From Phoronis australis (lineage: Eukaryota; Phoronida; Phoronidae): a DNA stretch of 64,000 bases. A program made the translations under genes and the position numbers. The notes under the pieces are model-generated. The model was not told the origin of the DNA. It saw nothing but the letters and a program-made list of their open reading frames with translations, and searched no databases. The DNA lies in contig NMRA01000011.1 in the NCBI GenBank assembly GCA_002633005.1, positions 1,986,361 to 2,050,360 of the forward strand, written 5' to 3'. Each line of letters starts with the position of its first letter. Position 1 is the stretch's first letter. Shown piece by piece: positions 50,039-61,553 of the stretch.

Positions 50039-50700
50039 CCCCTTTTGCTAGCCTTCACAGGCTCTGCCTCAAGTAGCCAAAACTTACATTTTTTGATGTT
50101 TCAAATCATCTCTTGTGAAACGAATCTAGAGGAAATTATTTCTGGCTTTGATACTTGCATTGGCGGAATTTTTCCCAGGGAGCCAAACGCAATCTAAGGT
50201 CGCCAAATCGAGCATTGCCATTGTAGCTATGCATTACGCTTCACTGTTCGTCCACGTCTTTATTGCAGTGTGAACTCCCGCTGTTAACTTTGATTGAAGA
50301 CCAAACTTAAGAGTGTTCCATTAACTGAAAGAACAGTAAGACTGAAACTTCAGTAAAAACAAAGCTTTGGAGCCAGTGGGAAAGGCTTTGATAGTAAAGT
50401 TCTCTGCTCCTCTAGCTGAGCTAACTCAGTCAACCAATAAGGTACTAGCATTTTAGTTCATTCATGCCACTGATTTTCTCTGTCGCAATTCCGGGAAATT
50501 TCATCTACAGCGCTGCTGTCAATTTTTAAATGCATGATAGGACAGTTGTCGATCCATAAACATCTGGTGGCATTGCAGAAACTTGGTGACTTGTAAGCAT
50601 AACGACGGAAATCAGCACTTGTCACAATGAGGGTACCGTAATTGAAAGCACGGGTTCACTTTAACATGCTTTTTGGTGCGAGTATGACTAAACAATAACT

Positions 50701-52768
50701 CAGGGATATACTTAGCCACTCGCCCAGTCGCCAATGCGTGTACTTATAGTGATGCTGGGTGAGTAGAAGTTCACTCGCTGGTCACCCAGGTGGCGAGCGA
50801 ATTGAGCGCAAAAGCATTCTATTGTTTCAAAGATGAACATGAATAAATTTTCTCTTCCCTGTGCTGTTTTTAAGATGAATTTAAGGTTAAGGTAAGTTTG
50901 GTCATGGTGTCGATGCTCCAGCAGTAAAAAAACATCGACGCAGTGCACTCCTACCGAGTCAGTAGATGTCACCCGTTATGCGAATCCTGGAGACAAAAGG
51001 TCACAGTGAGTTTGACGTTTGGCGTGTGGTGGGTCCTGTACAAAGGAATGTGGATTTGTCTGAAAAGAAGAAAAGGGGGGGGGGGGAGGCAGAATACTGG
51101 TCCATGTGCTCACAGTAAGTGAAATACCATATTTCTTGCAACTGACATCTTATTGTGCAGTGTAATTTTAGACAAGACTATTTTATAAATAATAACATTG
51201 GAAACTTTCATATAAATTTTTAATGATAGCAAGGACAACCATTTAAAAATGGTTGTCCTTGCTATCATTATTACCAAAATGAAGTATTGCTATTTTAGCT
51301 AGACTAATAATACATGTGTAGAATCTATTTGGTGCGGCCATAAGATTTCCCGATGCTACCTCTTTTTCCGAATTTTGGTCCAGCCGTATGATTTAGCAGT
51401 AAAGCACAACGTTTCTCGGTGTGGCCACTGTCAAGGCAATGAAAATTGTTGCCACCCCTTGAAAACTGTTCTAGTCCCGAGGCAGAATCGTGATATGCAC
51501 GTTGATTTGTGCACGACTGGTGCAAGTATTTTTGTCTTGGGTGTTCCCATTTTCATTTGTCAAGTGTAATAATGTGGAATGTGGCGGTTTTAGAGGGAAT
51601 CAGTCCTCCTTCTAAGGAAACTATGGCAGAAAAAAAGAATATATGCCGATTATTAGGAAAACCTGCAACAGAAGGCAAGATTTTGAATCTGATTGGCAGA
51701 AAGGGCAGGCCTGGCTTCAAGATTACTGTGTTGGATGATGTATCATCTTGAGTAGCCAGCCAGCGAGCTGTAGACTATTGTCAAAATACAGTTAGGTACC
51801 ACTGTGTTGAGCTCTGACAGGCCTCGAATTTCCACACAGCCCTGATAGTTTTGCTCGTCACCTCGCCGTGAAACTAGTATCAGCATATAGAGCTAAAGAC
51901 CGGCGGGGGGAGGGAGGATGCATGGAAAGTCTAGAGGTCAACCGCCACTCACCTTGCCCGTTACAGCTGTTTAAATGAAGAACAATCTAATGCCATTTTC
52001 TTGGGTCATTCTCTGCCTTTTGGAACAAAGAAAAGTACGTCATCATTTTGAAAACAGTACATTCATGACACGCGCACATGCCATTTCCGTAAAGTTTCAT
52101 GACATCTCTAGAGAGGTGATGACTGCAAAATTTGTTCTGAAATTTGGTTTGCTGGTTTTAAAATATTGAAAACTTATAAAGAAGTACAAACCAATTGCGA
52201 TAATTTGTTATGACGTGTACGCAACCTCGTGAAAGAACCACAGTTGATTGAAGAATTGGGAACAAAGAAACTGGCCAATAAGTGACGCAATATTTCATGG
52301 CGCCGAAAGCCAACGCAAAGATAGTGCAGCAATTTTAGCAGCAGAATATTGGTAGACCGCCAATTATTCCAACAACGGTAAATAATTTAGTGTACTCAAG
52401 GGAGAGTAGTTTTTAAAGACTTAATTTTGTGTCAGATTTTATCTGGTCAGTCTTTTACCCACATCAGCGCATAGCTGTATATTAGTACATTGTATATAGC
52501 TTTGTGCCAAGGCTACATCTTGCATTGCTGGGAATTAATTGACGTTGAAAGTTTCATGGTAGAAATTCTGCATTTTCGAAAAAACTATACTAGCTGTAAT
52601 AGATGGTGACATCAGTACACGAAACGATTATTTTTATTGAGGTTGGCAGCAAGTTTGTGGTGACCTATGTGAAACAGATGGATAAATAGACTTCATGCTG
52701 AGCGAGTGCATTTTCTGGCTGGCTCGCCCAGCTGGCGAGTGGGGTTTTGAAACCTGGGTACAGCCCTG
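50701..52768. mobile_element. hAT-like element with CAGGG ends
   Basis: CAGGGATATACTTAGCC at 50701 and the complement of the end at 52768 (CAGGGCTGTACCCAGG) form inverted termini. Both are followed by ACTCGCC / GGCGAG subterminal motifs that recur inside (50760-50800, 51755-51775). CAGGG ends with subterminal repeats are typical of hAT elements. The 8-bp flanks CAATAACT and CAACTTTG match poorly, so the duplication is decayed or absent. No transposase is seen; the minus ORF 51325-51525 has a zinc-knuckle-like C-x4-H-x4-C (CLDSGHTEKRC) but lacks the first Cys. Part of the interior (51770-52090) recurs at 53690-53990. Confidence 0.5.
51221..51270. repeat. perfect 24-bp-arm palindrome
   Basis: 51221-51244 and 51247-51270 are exact complements separated by two bases (arm core AGCAAGGACAACCATTT). 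It lies inside the hAT-like element at 50701-52768. The arms are far longer than chance would give in a window this size. Confidence 0.85.
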
Positions 52769-53689
52769 CAACTTTGTAAAAGTACAAAATTGAAGTGAGC
52801 TTTCATTACATCAAAGGAACATAGGGTTTTAGCAAATCTTTTGCACGAAAAATTCTCAAAGAACGCACACGTGGTCACGCTGAAGTTAAATCTCACAACA
52901 ATTCACTAAAAGCTGAAGCTTATGCAGGACTTGGTAAATTTTTGCTAATGATTTTCAAGTGAAGCACGAGATCATTGTGGCTCAGTACTGGCTATTCTAA
53001 GTTTTGCATCTACGAATTTCACATGCTATAAACATTCCCACTAAATAAGATCGGTCCTAACCCCAATGGTTAAGGTAAATGGTGGGGTTTGGAAAATTAA
53101 ACTAGACCGTATTTATCCACCTTGGCTGAGTTGCGCTCGGCTCTCGATCAAAGGGATGCCGCCAAGCTGCTCTATTCATCGAGTCAGGAGCGAGGATAAT
53201 TGGCTTCGCTCATGCGGATATGATCAGCTGATTACAATCTAGCTAGCAGACTGTACTTGTTATGGAGTTTTACGTAGTTTTTACTGTAATATTTGAAAAG
53301 AGGAGCGAAAACAAAAAAGGGGTACAACTTTGACTTTTTCAAATCGGCCCAGGATAAGAGAATTTTGCAACACATCAACACTCATGATTACTTTCATTGG
53401 GCGCACACGAATACAAAAATATAGGACCCAAGTTATTTAGATTTTGAAACACATGCATTGCAATATTCAAAATACGTTTATTATGAATCTTACAAGCTGT
53501 AAAACGACGTTGTTTAATTTCATTGTGCTTATTCATTGTCATCCGTCCGAGATGTGATCTGCGGCGTGCACGTATGTGTACAAAACAAATGATTGTTATG
53601 TTCCTGAAGTACGAAAATTAAGAAACTTTAGCATGCCGTTGTTATTGACAGGGACACGATAAAACGAATTTGGATTTTGACTATAGTCT
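52769..53689. other. intron 2, nothing recognised
   Basis: No ORF or repeat recognised. GACTCGATGAATAG / CTCGATCAAAGGG pieces near 53150-53190 are mildly self-complementary. Confidence 0.35.
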
Positions 53690-53990
53690 TGATACAGCGA
53701 GCTGGCTGTCCACTGCCTCAGTGTCTCCGTTAAACCCAGAAATTTCACACAGCTCGGGTAGTTCACCTCGTCCCCAACATGTAGATCGAGTCTTGGACTA
53801 TTAATACTCCACGGTAGAGCTAACGACCGTCGGCCCGTGTACACAAAATCTGTGAGTTAACCAGCGCTCACCTTGCACGTTGCAGCTGTTTAAGTGAAAA
53901 ACAGTCTACTAAACGCCATTTTCTTGCATAATCTTCCGTCTTTTGTAACAAAAAAGTCTGTCGTCGATGACCCGCACACGCACGCTCACT
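53690..53990 (+). repeat. direct repeat of 51770-52090
   Basis: It shares, in the same order and orientation, CACACAGC, TAGAGCTAA, GCTCACCTTGC, GTTGCAGCTGTTTAA-like and CGCCATTTTCTTG sequence. It is probably a second fragment of the same hAT-like family, without recognised ends. Confidence 0.55.
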
Positions 53991-54009
53991 CGCTCTCATA
54001 CGCAGACGA

Positions 54010-54480
54010 ACTTCAAAACAAACGTCACGTGACAACAACATGTGTGTTCATCCAGAGATTTTTCTCGTGTTGTGGGGTACGATGTAGCACAGATTTGCAC
54101 TTAATCGCACTTAATCTGGACTCCACATGAACTTTAAAAATTGTAGAACATAAGGAAGATTTCAGGTAATTTGTTGAGTNGAGTCGAAACTATATGTTTA
54201 TTCCAGAGTTCAAAATTTTCCTATTGACGATCGCGATTCAGTCGGCAAGTTTTCGCCCTGTGATGAGCACAATTTTTTTGAAAAATTATCGTAATTTAAC
54301 AACGGAAGTTGATAGCTATGCACCACAATTTTGTAGAAAGACTGTCATAGGCTACAAATATGTCACAGAGCGTAAATTTGATGAATCCTAGCTTCCGATT
54401 TTACCCGTTTGGGAAACCGGGTTTCAACTGCTGTAGGCTGCAATAAGCGTCCCCTCCCTGTGAAATGAATTTTTCTAAGC
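54010..54480 (-). repeat. inverted partial copy of the TA-flanked element
   Basis: The complement of this stretch matches about 31337-31790 in order: the GCGCTTATTGCA start, CGTATCTGTAACTTATGACA-like, GCGAAAACTCGC, CAACAAATTACCTGAAA and CACGTGATGTTTGTTTTGA pieces. It carries the left end of the family only, and a single N lies inside at 54180. It sits about 440 bp upstream of exon 3. Confidence 0.65.
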
Positions 54481-54921
54481 CTTTATTAGAGCCAATCAAG
54501 TATACAGCTTTCCACCAAGGCTAGATGATGCCAGGACATTATTCTTTGTTGCATTAGTAACTGGTCTTGGCTAATTATCATTTTATGGCCTGGTCATCCA
54601 TTCAGCTAAAAGTAGTTCCAGAGATGGCTTATCAGCCAATTATTCACGCATGCTGACTCACAATAGAAGCTTGATAAGAGTGAAGGTGGATAAATGGGGT
54701 GTTCCTACAGTTTCTTGTGGTAGTGGATGTGTTCACAACATGAGTCCATTGTTTATACAAGTCTCCAGGTTATCAGTGTTGTTTACGAGCCGACAACTGT
54801 CCCACAATGCATTTGGAAAATCAGAACATCGGTGCCGCTATTGAGTAAAGTTTGTCATAGATGAAATTCCCCAAATTGGCATTTTTTTAGTGTTTTCACT
54901 AAACTTTTCATTGACTTTCAG
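54481..54921. other. end of intron 2
   Basis: No feature except the acceptor tract ending TTGACTTTCAG at 54921. Confidence 0.5.
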
Positions 54922-55021
54922 TGTTTCGTTGGGAACAAGTACGAACCCTGTTGCTTACCGGAGTTCATAGAAGACTCGGAGTTTATGCACATCAAGAATG
55001 AAGCATTTGAAGCCGGAAAAG
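54922..55021 (+). CDS. STAND NACHT/WD-repeat-like protein, exon 3
   Basis: Joins exon 2 in phase 0 and adds 33 codons plus one base. Across the junction the protein reads FFL then CFVGNKYEP (residues 104-115), which matches the FVG...KYG segment that follows a Gly-Pro turn in NWD1/NWD2/TEP1-like N-terminal domains. It then gives CLPEFIEDSEF and an amphipathic helix ending EAFEAGK (residue 139). The donor after 55021 is GTATTT, weaker than the other two. The frame remains open for some codons past the donor, but the donor and the phase fit with 63989 favour splicing. Confidence 0.75.
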
Positions 55022-55253
55022 GTATTTTGAATAATTCTTTGCTTACCACGTTAAAATCTCAGCAACTACGGACAAAAATAATTGCCTTTTCTCATTTTTC
55101 AATGTGTTTTTACAATGATACTAGGACCCAAGTTTTCAAAATTGTATGGGATCACTTGGACATGGTAAACCATTTATTTGGTGCAATATATTTTATATTA
55201 ATAGATGAGAAACTAAAATTTCAGTTGTCAGACGCACTGTACTGGTGGATTTA
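55022..55253. other. start of intron 3
   Basis: Intron 3 would run from 55022 to 63988 (about 9.0 kb). This piece is open in the exon 3 frame but loses domain character. Confidence 0.4.
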
Positions 55254-55400
55254 AGGGGGGGGGCAAGGGGGTCATGGCCTTGCTAAAATTCTCCCATATT
55301 CCATTTGGCGCTTCGAGGTTGCGAATGTCTGATGGACAAAATCCTGGATAATACTCTGCCCTGCCCCCCCAACTCAAAATCCTGGATCTGTCCCCATATT
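55254..55400. repeat. G-rich repeat related to 39163-39297
   Basis: A long G run, GGCAAGGGGGTCATGGCC, then AAAATCCTGGAT repeated twice and a C run. The AAAATCCTGGAT phrase also occurs in the duplicated unit at 42785-43333. Interspersed repeat, class unassigned. Confidence 0.4.
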
Positions 55401-55839
55401 GTATCATAAATTGGTGAGATTTTACCCTAAGTATTTTGCATCGCCTTATTACTGTGTGCGATTATACCCAGTTCACAACTGGCTTAAGCTAGCATTTTCA
55501 CTAGCACTTTGGCCAGTACCTAATGCTAGTCATGTGAATGGTTACAAATGTGTCTCGTTTGCTGGTGCTTTGCGATTTCGGTACACTTTCAAATTTCTCA
55601 ACAAAAATAAGAACTTATTTACTTCAAGCGTTTAGCATTGTTGATATGACGTAGCTATTGGCAAACAACTTTTGGTTAATGTTTTCATTATTTGTAATAA
55701 TGTGGTAAGCCTCTGGATAATTGAAGAATTAGTGTCATTGCTATTGTAGCAATTATTTTTGTCCCAAATTGAAGATTTTTACTGTACGAAATTTATTTGC
55801 TCTTGCTAATCCCAAGTGAGAATTTTGCACGCATTGCAC
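55401..55839. other. intron 3, nothing recognised
   Basis: No domain-bearing ORF or repeat identified. Confidence 0.35.
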
Positions 55840-56285
55840 GCTCAAAGTGTGTCAGACCTCAAAGTGTGTCAGACGTGGCAAAAATTTGTAATGTGTGGAA
55901 AAAACATGTAATCTGTATAAAAAACTGCCACGCTAGCATGTAAAATGAGTAAAACATGTAAAAATTCGACGCATTGCGTGTTAAACATGTAAAGACTACC
56001 AAATTCACAAGTAAAATGTGTCAGAGTATGACATGTTTACATGGCAAACGTGTAAAAACTGCCTCGCTCACGTGGAAAACGTGGCAAATGTGCTAAATTT
56101 GCCGCGCTCACTTGTCAAGCGTGGCATCCAATTATACTCAAATGTCAGTGGCAAACATAAAACATTGCCATGCTCACGTGGCAAACGTGTAAAATATGAC
56201 ACTATCAGAAAATCCACCAGATTTTCTCTCTAGAATGGCATGGCATGTGTGTAAAAATATGTGGCAAACATGTATAAATGGAATT
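55840..56285. repeat. degenerate tandem block with GTGGCAAACGTGTAAAA units
   Basis: Variants of GCTCACGTGGCAAACGTGTAAAA-like units, broken into ACATGTAAAA, GTGGCAAA and TGCCACGCT pieces, recur irregularly over about 440 bp. At least two contain the E-box palindrome CACGTG. Non-coding. It looks like an aged minisatellite. Confidence 0.6.
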
Positions 56286-57642
56286 TATGACAGAGCTCTT
56301 CAACAAAGATACACTTTAAATAGGCTTGGCAGTTCAAGGGCTGCTGGGAGATAATCACCCAATGTGAATGACTAAAGGTGTTCAATTAAGAACATCAAAG
56401 AATTTGCAACAAAAACCAAGTTAGAGTTGGCTTAAGCTGTCAGAGAGTGCAGTTGTGTCAGGAGAGTGCTAATGAAGCATGGTCTTTAGGTGTGATGCAA
56501 CTGTAACAGAAGTTTGATATGTACATATTCTGCTTGACAGTGGCTCAATAAACTTCTCTTGCAATGGTCCTTTTAGACAGGTAAGAGGATCGTTACAGAA
56601 AACAAGAGTCGGAATAGAAATTGTTGAGGGTCTAGGTATTATGAAGTTAGATTGTCCATCCGTCTGAATTCAACCACACATCTTCTAAAGTAGTGTATCA
56701 ATTCATAATTTGTTATTTGTTACAGATTTTTGGGTTCAATAACATTGTACACTACAGCTTAAAGATTGTACCTTGAAAATAGTGCATTTTTAAGTTAAAA
56801 TTCAATTGAGAAGTATTTTAAAACATAGAATAGACAGGAAATCACCTGAAAATACCTACAAGTACAAAGCAATTTCTTCTAGCTTGATGACTTGAGATGA
56901 TATGAATAAAGCTCGCAATTTCGGCAGTGTTTTGAATTAACTTGCATGATTTGATCATATTTTGTTTGCTCATATTTTATGCCTTGCTTATATACCTTCA
57001 ATTTTAAAGCGCATCTTTAACCATAATTTAAGTCATTTAAAAAATTCACATATATGCTTGTTTTAGCATCAACTCACATTTTGAGTCGGCTTGGATGTGG
57101 ATAAGACATTTGTGCACTTTGATATTTTCACAGGTTTGAACTGCAAGAGACACATGAACTTGATGTTATGACATATGTTGAAGCGCTTTTGCTAGTTCAA
57201 AAAATGTTACAGTGCATTCTGTTCTTCACTTCAGTTCATTAACTGTCTTCAAGCAGCTGCTGAAGCTGCCATTACTCAAAAGTTTACTGAAATTTAGTGA
57301 CAACAGTCTGTGGTAAGAATTTGCTTAGTTTCATTAAAAATTCTATATTATTATCACATTTTGGATTATTTACATTGCACAATAACTAGTTTTTAGTTAT
57401 TTTGTGGCTAAAATGTCTTCAAATCTGTACTTTTGACATTTCAGGTTGTAACTCTTTGCAAATGTCAGACAAAATCAATTATTTCAGTGTACTACCAACC
57501 ACCCCTGTTGAGAAAGTAGTGCTAGGTATGCAAAGGCCATGCTGAATAGGCATTATAAAAGTTGTCTGAATGCAAAGTGAATCATAGTGTGACCAGTGTA
57601 AGCCAGAAATTCACCACATGTATGACTTGTAGTAATGTTTGT
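56286..57642. other. intron 3, nothing recognised
   Basis: AT-rich, with no ORF above 60 codons and no repeat recognised. Confidence 0.4.
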
Positions 57643-59165
57643 GTTGCTTTGATTTAAGATTATCTCAAACCTTATTCACAAAATTAGCCATTTTTACAAT
57701 ATTTCACATGTCTAGCAAAATACCTTCATTCTCGGGGAACTTCAAATACAAAATATATACTGTGTAGCAAGAAAAAAAGATTTAGCAGAACCACCTTGGA
57801 ACTACACAACCCCATGCATATTTTACTACTAATCCGAGGTCAAAGGCTACAGGGCTGTCACTCAGATCGAATCTCCTGCTGGGTACAGAGCAGCTTGAGG
57901 TATTCTCTCAGTCCTTTCATTCACCAAGTCGCCATATAAATGAGTCAACGAGGTGTACTTATGATACAATGGTGCCAGAGAAAACAAAGACAAAGAGACA
58001 TAGTTTTGATCCAAAAGGAGTTGTGCGTTTACATGCATACGAACGTTGGTGTTGAGAACGAATGCTATGTCAGTTGCCTCATGATTCTGTGGTCATGAAC
58101 ACAGTAAGTTGTGAAAGGAGATAAATCCTCACCCAATTTCCTTAATTCAAGTAGGAAAGTTAACTGACATTTCTCTGTTTCACTCTCGTGCTAATTGCTT
58201 GCTTTAACCACCGATTCACTTTTTGTTATCCGTTTCTTACTTTGTTTCGTGTTGGTCTCCCAGCTTATGATGCTTACAGACTATTTGTATAACAAGGAAC
58301 TGTGACCTACTTTTAAGTAGGTCAAACAACCGTAACAGTTGATTTCACCTCGTGGCTGGGGACGGTAGGTTTAGATGATAATTAAGTTAATTAGGCCCTG
58401 CAAATTCAGTTGACATTGCGAGTGAATATTTAAATAGCTAACATAGTTAAGGCATGTATAGGTTATATTTACTGAAAACAAGTTTCACCTAATAATTAAC
58501 TGAAGACTTTGAAATTTTCACTTGTCACAATTTAATCAGCCTTTTCTCGGCTTCGGCTAATCAACTTTATTTGAACTTAGGAACTTGAGTTCTCAAAAAC
58601 GGCTTGATGGATTTCGCTGAAACTTTCTAAACTTAATACTTAGTTATCAATCTCAAAAACACTACAATGCTTTGCGATTTCTGGGTTTGTCATTATTTCT
58701 TTGTGTGTTCTGTGTATACTTCAATAAATATATATCACTTATAAAAAATCTCAAAAACACTATTAGGATTTTCAGTATAAAGGCCTAGTTTTTGCATAAC
58801 GTAACGAAGACGAATACAACAGACACTTCTATTTTTTTACAAAAATACCTTAAGTTTTGTGAGTTGATTTGTCATAGAAACCAAACAAAAATATTATTTG
58901 AAAATTCTTAACAGCATTTTTGAGGTAACTGGTGAAGTTTTCATTTAAAAAGTTCCATTAATTGACTGAGGGGTTTCTTTTGCTATGAGTGTACCTTTCT
59001 TAAAATAAAATTTTTACTTAAAAAAGGTGTTAACGTTGTAATAATAATGGTACATAAATACAAAATATATTTTTATCTCTGATCTTTTTTCTTTCAGAAT
59101 ATAATACCTCTAAGTTGACAAAACTTATTTTTTGATATACGAGTTAGAATGGAGGCCACTAAATA
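57643..59165 (+). repeat. old dispersed repeat, copy 2, without nested insertion
   Basis: Collinear with 31085-33195. It lacks the 1388-bp nested element and retains about 720 bp (57795-58515) that are absent from the other copy. Both end AGTTAGAATGGAGGCCACT. It provides the empty site for the insertion at 31308. Confidence 0.75.
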
Positions 59166-59190
59166 AAAAAACAACCAATTTTGTATCAAT

Positions 59191-59701
59191 TTAGATTGAG
59201 TAGTTCCACTTGATAACGGCAGGTTCAGTTGCGTTACCTGACACCTGACGGCAGACAGAGTTGTTGAAATTATCCAATGACGTAATCAGTTTCACACGCT
59301 GTCTGTTCAGCAGTTTACAGTACGGGTTAGTGGTCTCAGCATATTGCTTGAATTCATCGTTTAATACCAATAAATCATCAAACTTCGATGTAAAACCTTT
59401 AAAAATACACCGAGTTCTTATAAAAACATGTTGTTTTATTTCGCTGTTACGGATTTTATGGTATTTGGACATACCGAAGCCTACAAAGTTTGGCAGTTCA
59501 ACTTACCAAGGTCCGTAGCGGGAGTTTTGGGGTCTGTTCGGAGATAAATTCGAAGTATTCTTCGGTGAAATACAGACAGGAGAACCTAGATCTGTGTTGC
59601 TTGTGATTTTTGAGTTCTAAATACACAAAACGCTTGTTATCCCGGCCAGTGGCGCGGAACCCGATCAGGTCTGTTGCGGCCGCCGGGACTGGCATGAGTA
59701 T
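59191..59701 (-). CDS. uncharacterised antisense ORF pair
   Basis: On the minus strand an ORF from 59695 (PAAATDLIGFRATGRDNKRF...) runs to 59498. A strong donor-like CCTTG then GTAAGTTG lies at 59508 just before its stop. A second ORF (59472-59191) follows only about 35 bases on, too close for a normal intron. The protein sequences look ordered and charged, unlike random AT-rich translation, and the local GC is raised (59640-59690). I recognise no domain. It may be a fragment of a transposon or retrogene broken by a frameshift. Confidence 0.3.
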
Positions 59702-60501
59702 AATCTAGCTTGAGTTGGAAACTAAGCCTTCAGTCACGAAAAAACTATAATTGTGAGCCAAAAAAATAATGGACATGTAATTATTTATGTGAATTAGCCA
59801 CGAAACTGAAAATCTACTTGTTGGGGGCCGCGAATTTGGGTTCCCCTTCCACAGACCGTCAGGGCAAAGGTTGTAGAGTAACAATTGATTTGAATAATGT
59901 ATTTGTATTTCTAAATAAAGATTACCCTAACATGTGACCATAGCATATAAAATCGAGTAATTGTTTCACAACAGCTTTCTTTCAGCAAACACTGAATTAG
60001 CATGCGCTCACACGGCCTCGGTGCCCGGTCAATTACCTTTGTTGCCGGCATCGAAAGCCGGTAACGCAGTGGTTTATTCATTGCTGGCTTCTCAAAACAT
60101 TTGCACTCACAAGCACTCCAAAGCATTACAAATTGTATCTAATGAGGTAGACTTTGTTTCAGTTTCATGTAAGCATTGGTTAGGATGAGAATAATTCGTT
60201 TTGAAATAGAACACAGAATAATAAACGTCTGCATGGCAACTCGCCCGGCGCCAATCCCGATTTAGTCAAGAGCTCATCTGACGAAGACTTTAATCACGGG
60301 TCGGAACGTTAGGTTTCACAGGCTATCAGTTCCAACCAGAATAAACTGATCAAGAAATACTAGAGAGGTGCCGACAAAACATGCACAGGCAACGGAACGT
60401 TTGGATAGTTCTTTGGTAAGCCGGAATTCGTCAGAGAAATCACTGGCGACGAAATGCCAGACATGGAGATGTTTCAAGGCCTCATGCTATTAACAGCGTA
60501 C
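59702..60501. other. intron 3; acidic coding-like fragment near 60260-60300
   Basis: The plus strand at about 60260-60300 translates to SSSDEDFNHGSER, acidic as in the leader at 25534, and 60430-60480 to EITGDEMPDMEMFQ. Stops separate them. They may be remains of one decayed ORF. Not identified. Confidence 0.25.
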
Positions 60502-60671
60502 CTTTCATTCTTCACTACTGCGAGCCATTTCCTAAGCATTTCGGGCTCTCGAGGAAGTCGAAAAAATGATATACCTGCTTTCTTCGCAGCTTCATAGTTC
60601 GGACAAGCGGGACCGATGCACCGCAATATAGTGGCATTCACTCTGCAGACAAACCACTGACGTCGCTGCAT
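60502..60671 (-). CDS. THAP-domain exon (N-terminal half)
   Basis: The minus-strand frame contains C18-x4-C23 (CIGPAC), then GISFFRLP (residues 33-40) and Trp49 in EMLRKWLAVV. These are the first zinc ligands, the conserved P and the conserved W of a THAP zinc finger. The exon would end after AATGAAAG at 60502 with a GTACGC donor. The C-x2-H half would be in another exon further left, which I could not find. The ATG at 60671 lies unusually far (17 residues) upstream of the first ligand, so the true 5' end may be an acceptor inside (TGTCTGCAG near 60650). The sequence differs from the Kolobok-like THAP and from the exon at 26345. Gene, pseudogene or transposon fragment cannot be separated. Confidence 0.6.
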
Positions 60672-61369
60672 CGATTTTCACCTTTCTCACAGGTTAACGC
60701 GACGCTTCTCGGCTTGGTGAGGTCGACCGTATTAGGCGATGTGGATATAGACCGATTAAGACGGTAAAAAAGACTAATTAAATCGGGTGGCATTCTCTTT
60801 TAAGGACAAATATCCTATGAAATTGTAAGATAATCACATGCACTGATACTTGAATTCAGTATGTTAATGAATTTCAACTGTCTGAATACTTTCAAGTTAC
60901 TTAGCATTTCTTTTTAAAAGTGATTTTTGTGAAATGTAACTCAGCCAGGCAAAGCAATTAACTGCAAATTACTGGCTTGCGTTATATTTTCATTTGTGAA
61001 CAAAGTGAATATTGGTAATTTGGTTGCAGTTTGTTAGAACAAACTACTTTCAGTCCATTTTAGCCATTAAAGCCACATCTCAGAGAGAGTCTCGCTTTGA
61101 TTGTTCTTAGTTTTTGCTTTGATTATGTTAAAACATCCAGACTATTCTAGATTAGTTGCCGTACTAATCAATTCACCATTACTTGGCATTAATTACTGAG
61201 GTGGTGAATCTGAAGGTCATTTTAGTTTGTACTGACTTTGAAATTCATTTCTGACTGCGTATGGGAGCTGCTGATGGAGCACTGCAAGAATAAATCTTGG
61301 TAAATAACAACCCGGAGAAATTTTCCACCGAGCGATTTCAACTGGTCACACAATACTGGTGACTTGACA
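60672..61369. other. intron 3, nothing recognised
   Basis: AT-rich without recognised features. Confidence 0.4.
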
Positions 61370-61553
61370 CACAGTATTGATGACATGACACATGATACCA
61401 GTCAGACTGATCACAGGTATTGGTGACTGTTCACTGATATTCAGTGACTGGTCATATAATACCTATGACATCTCTTACCCTCCTGTGTAAAACTTGCATG
61501 CGTGATATCCTGTGTAAGACTTGCATGCGTGATATTCTATGTAAGACTTAGAT
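61370..61553. repeat. two small tandem repeats
   Basis: 61482-61508 and 61509-61535 are near-identical 27-base units (CCTGTGTAAAACTTGCATGC start), with a partial third to 61553. Just upstream, 61345-61460 holds degenerate units of the type ACTGGTGACTTGACACA. Confidence 0.7.

Noticed and set aside
51325-51525. Retroviral-type zinc knuckle (CLDSGHTEKRC) on the minus strand
   Set aside because: The first Cys of the C-x2-C pair is missing and no neighbouring gag or pol sequence is visible; likely chance or too decayed.
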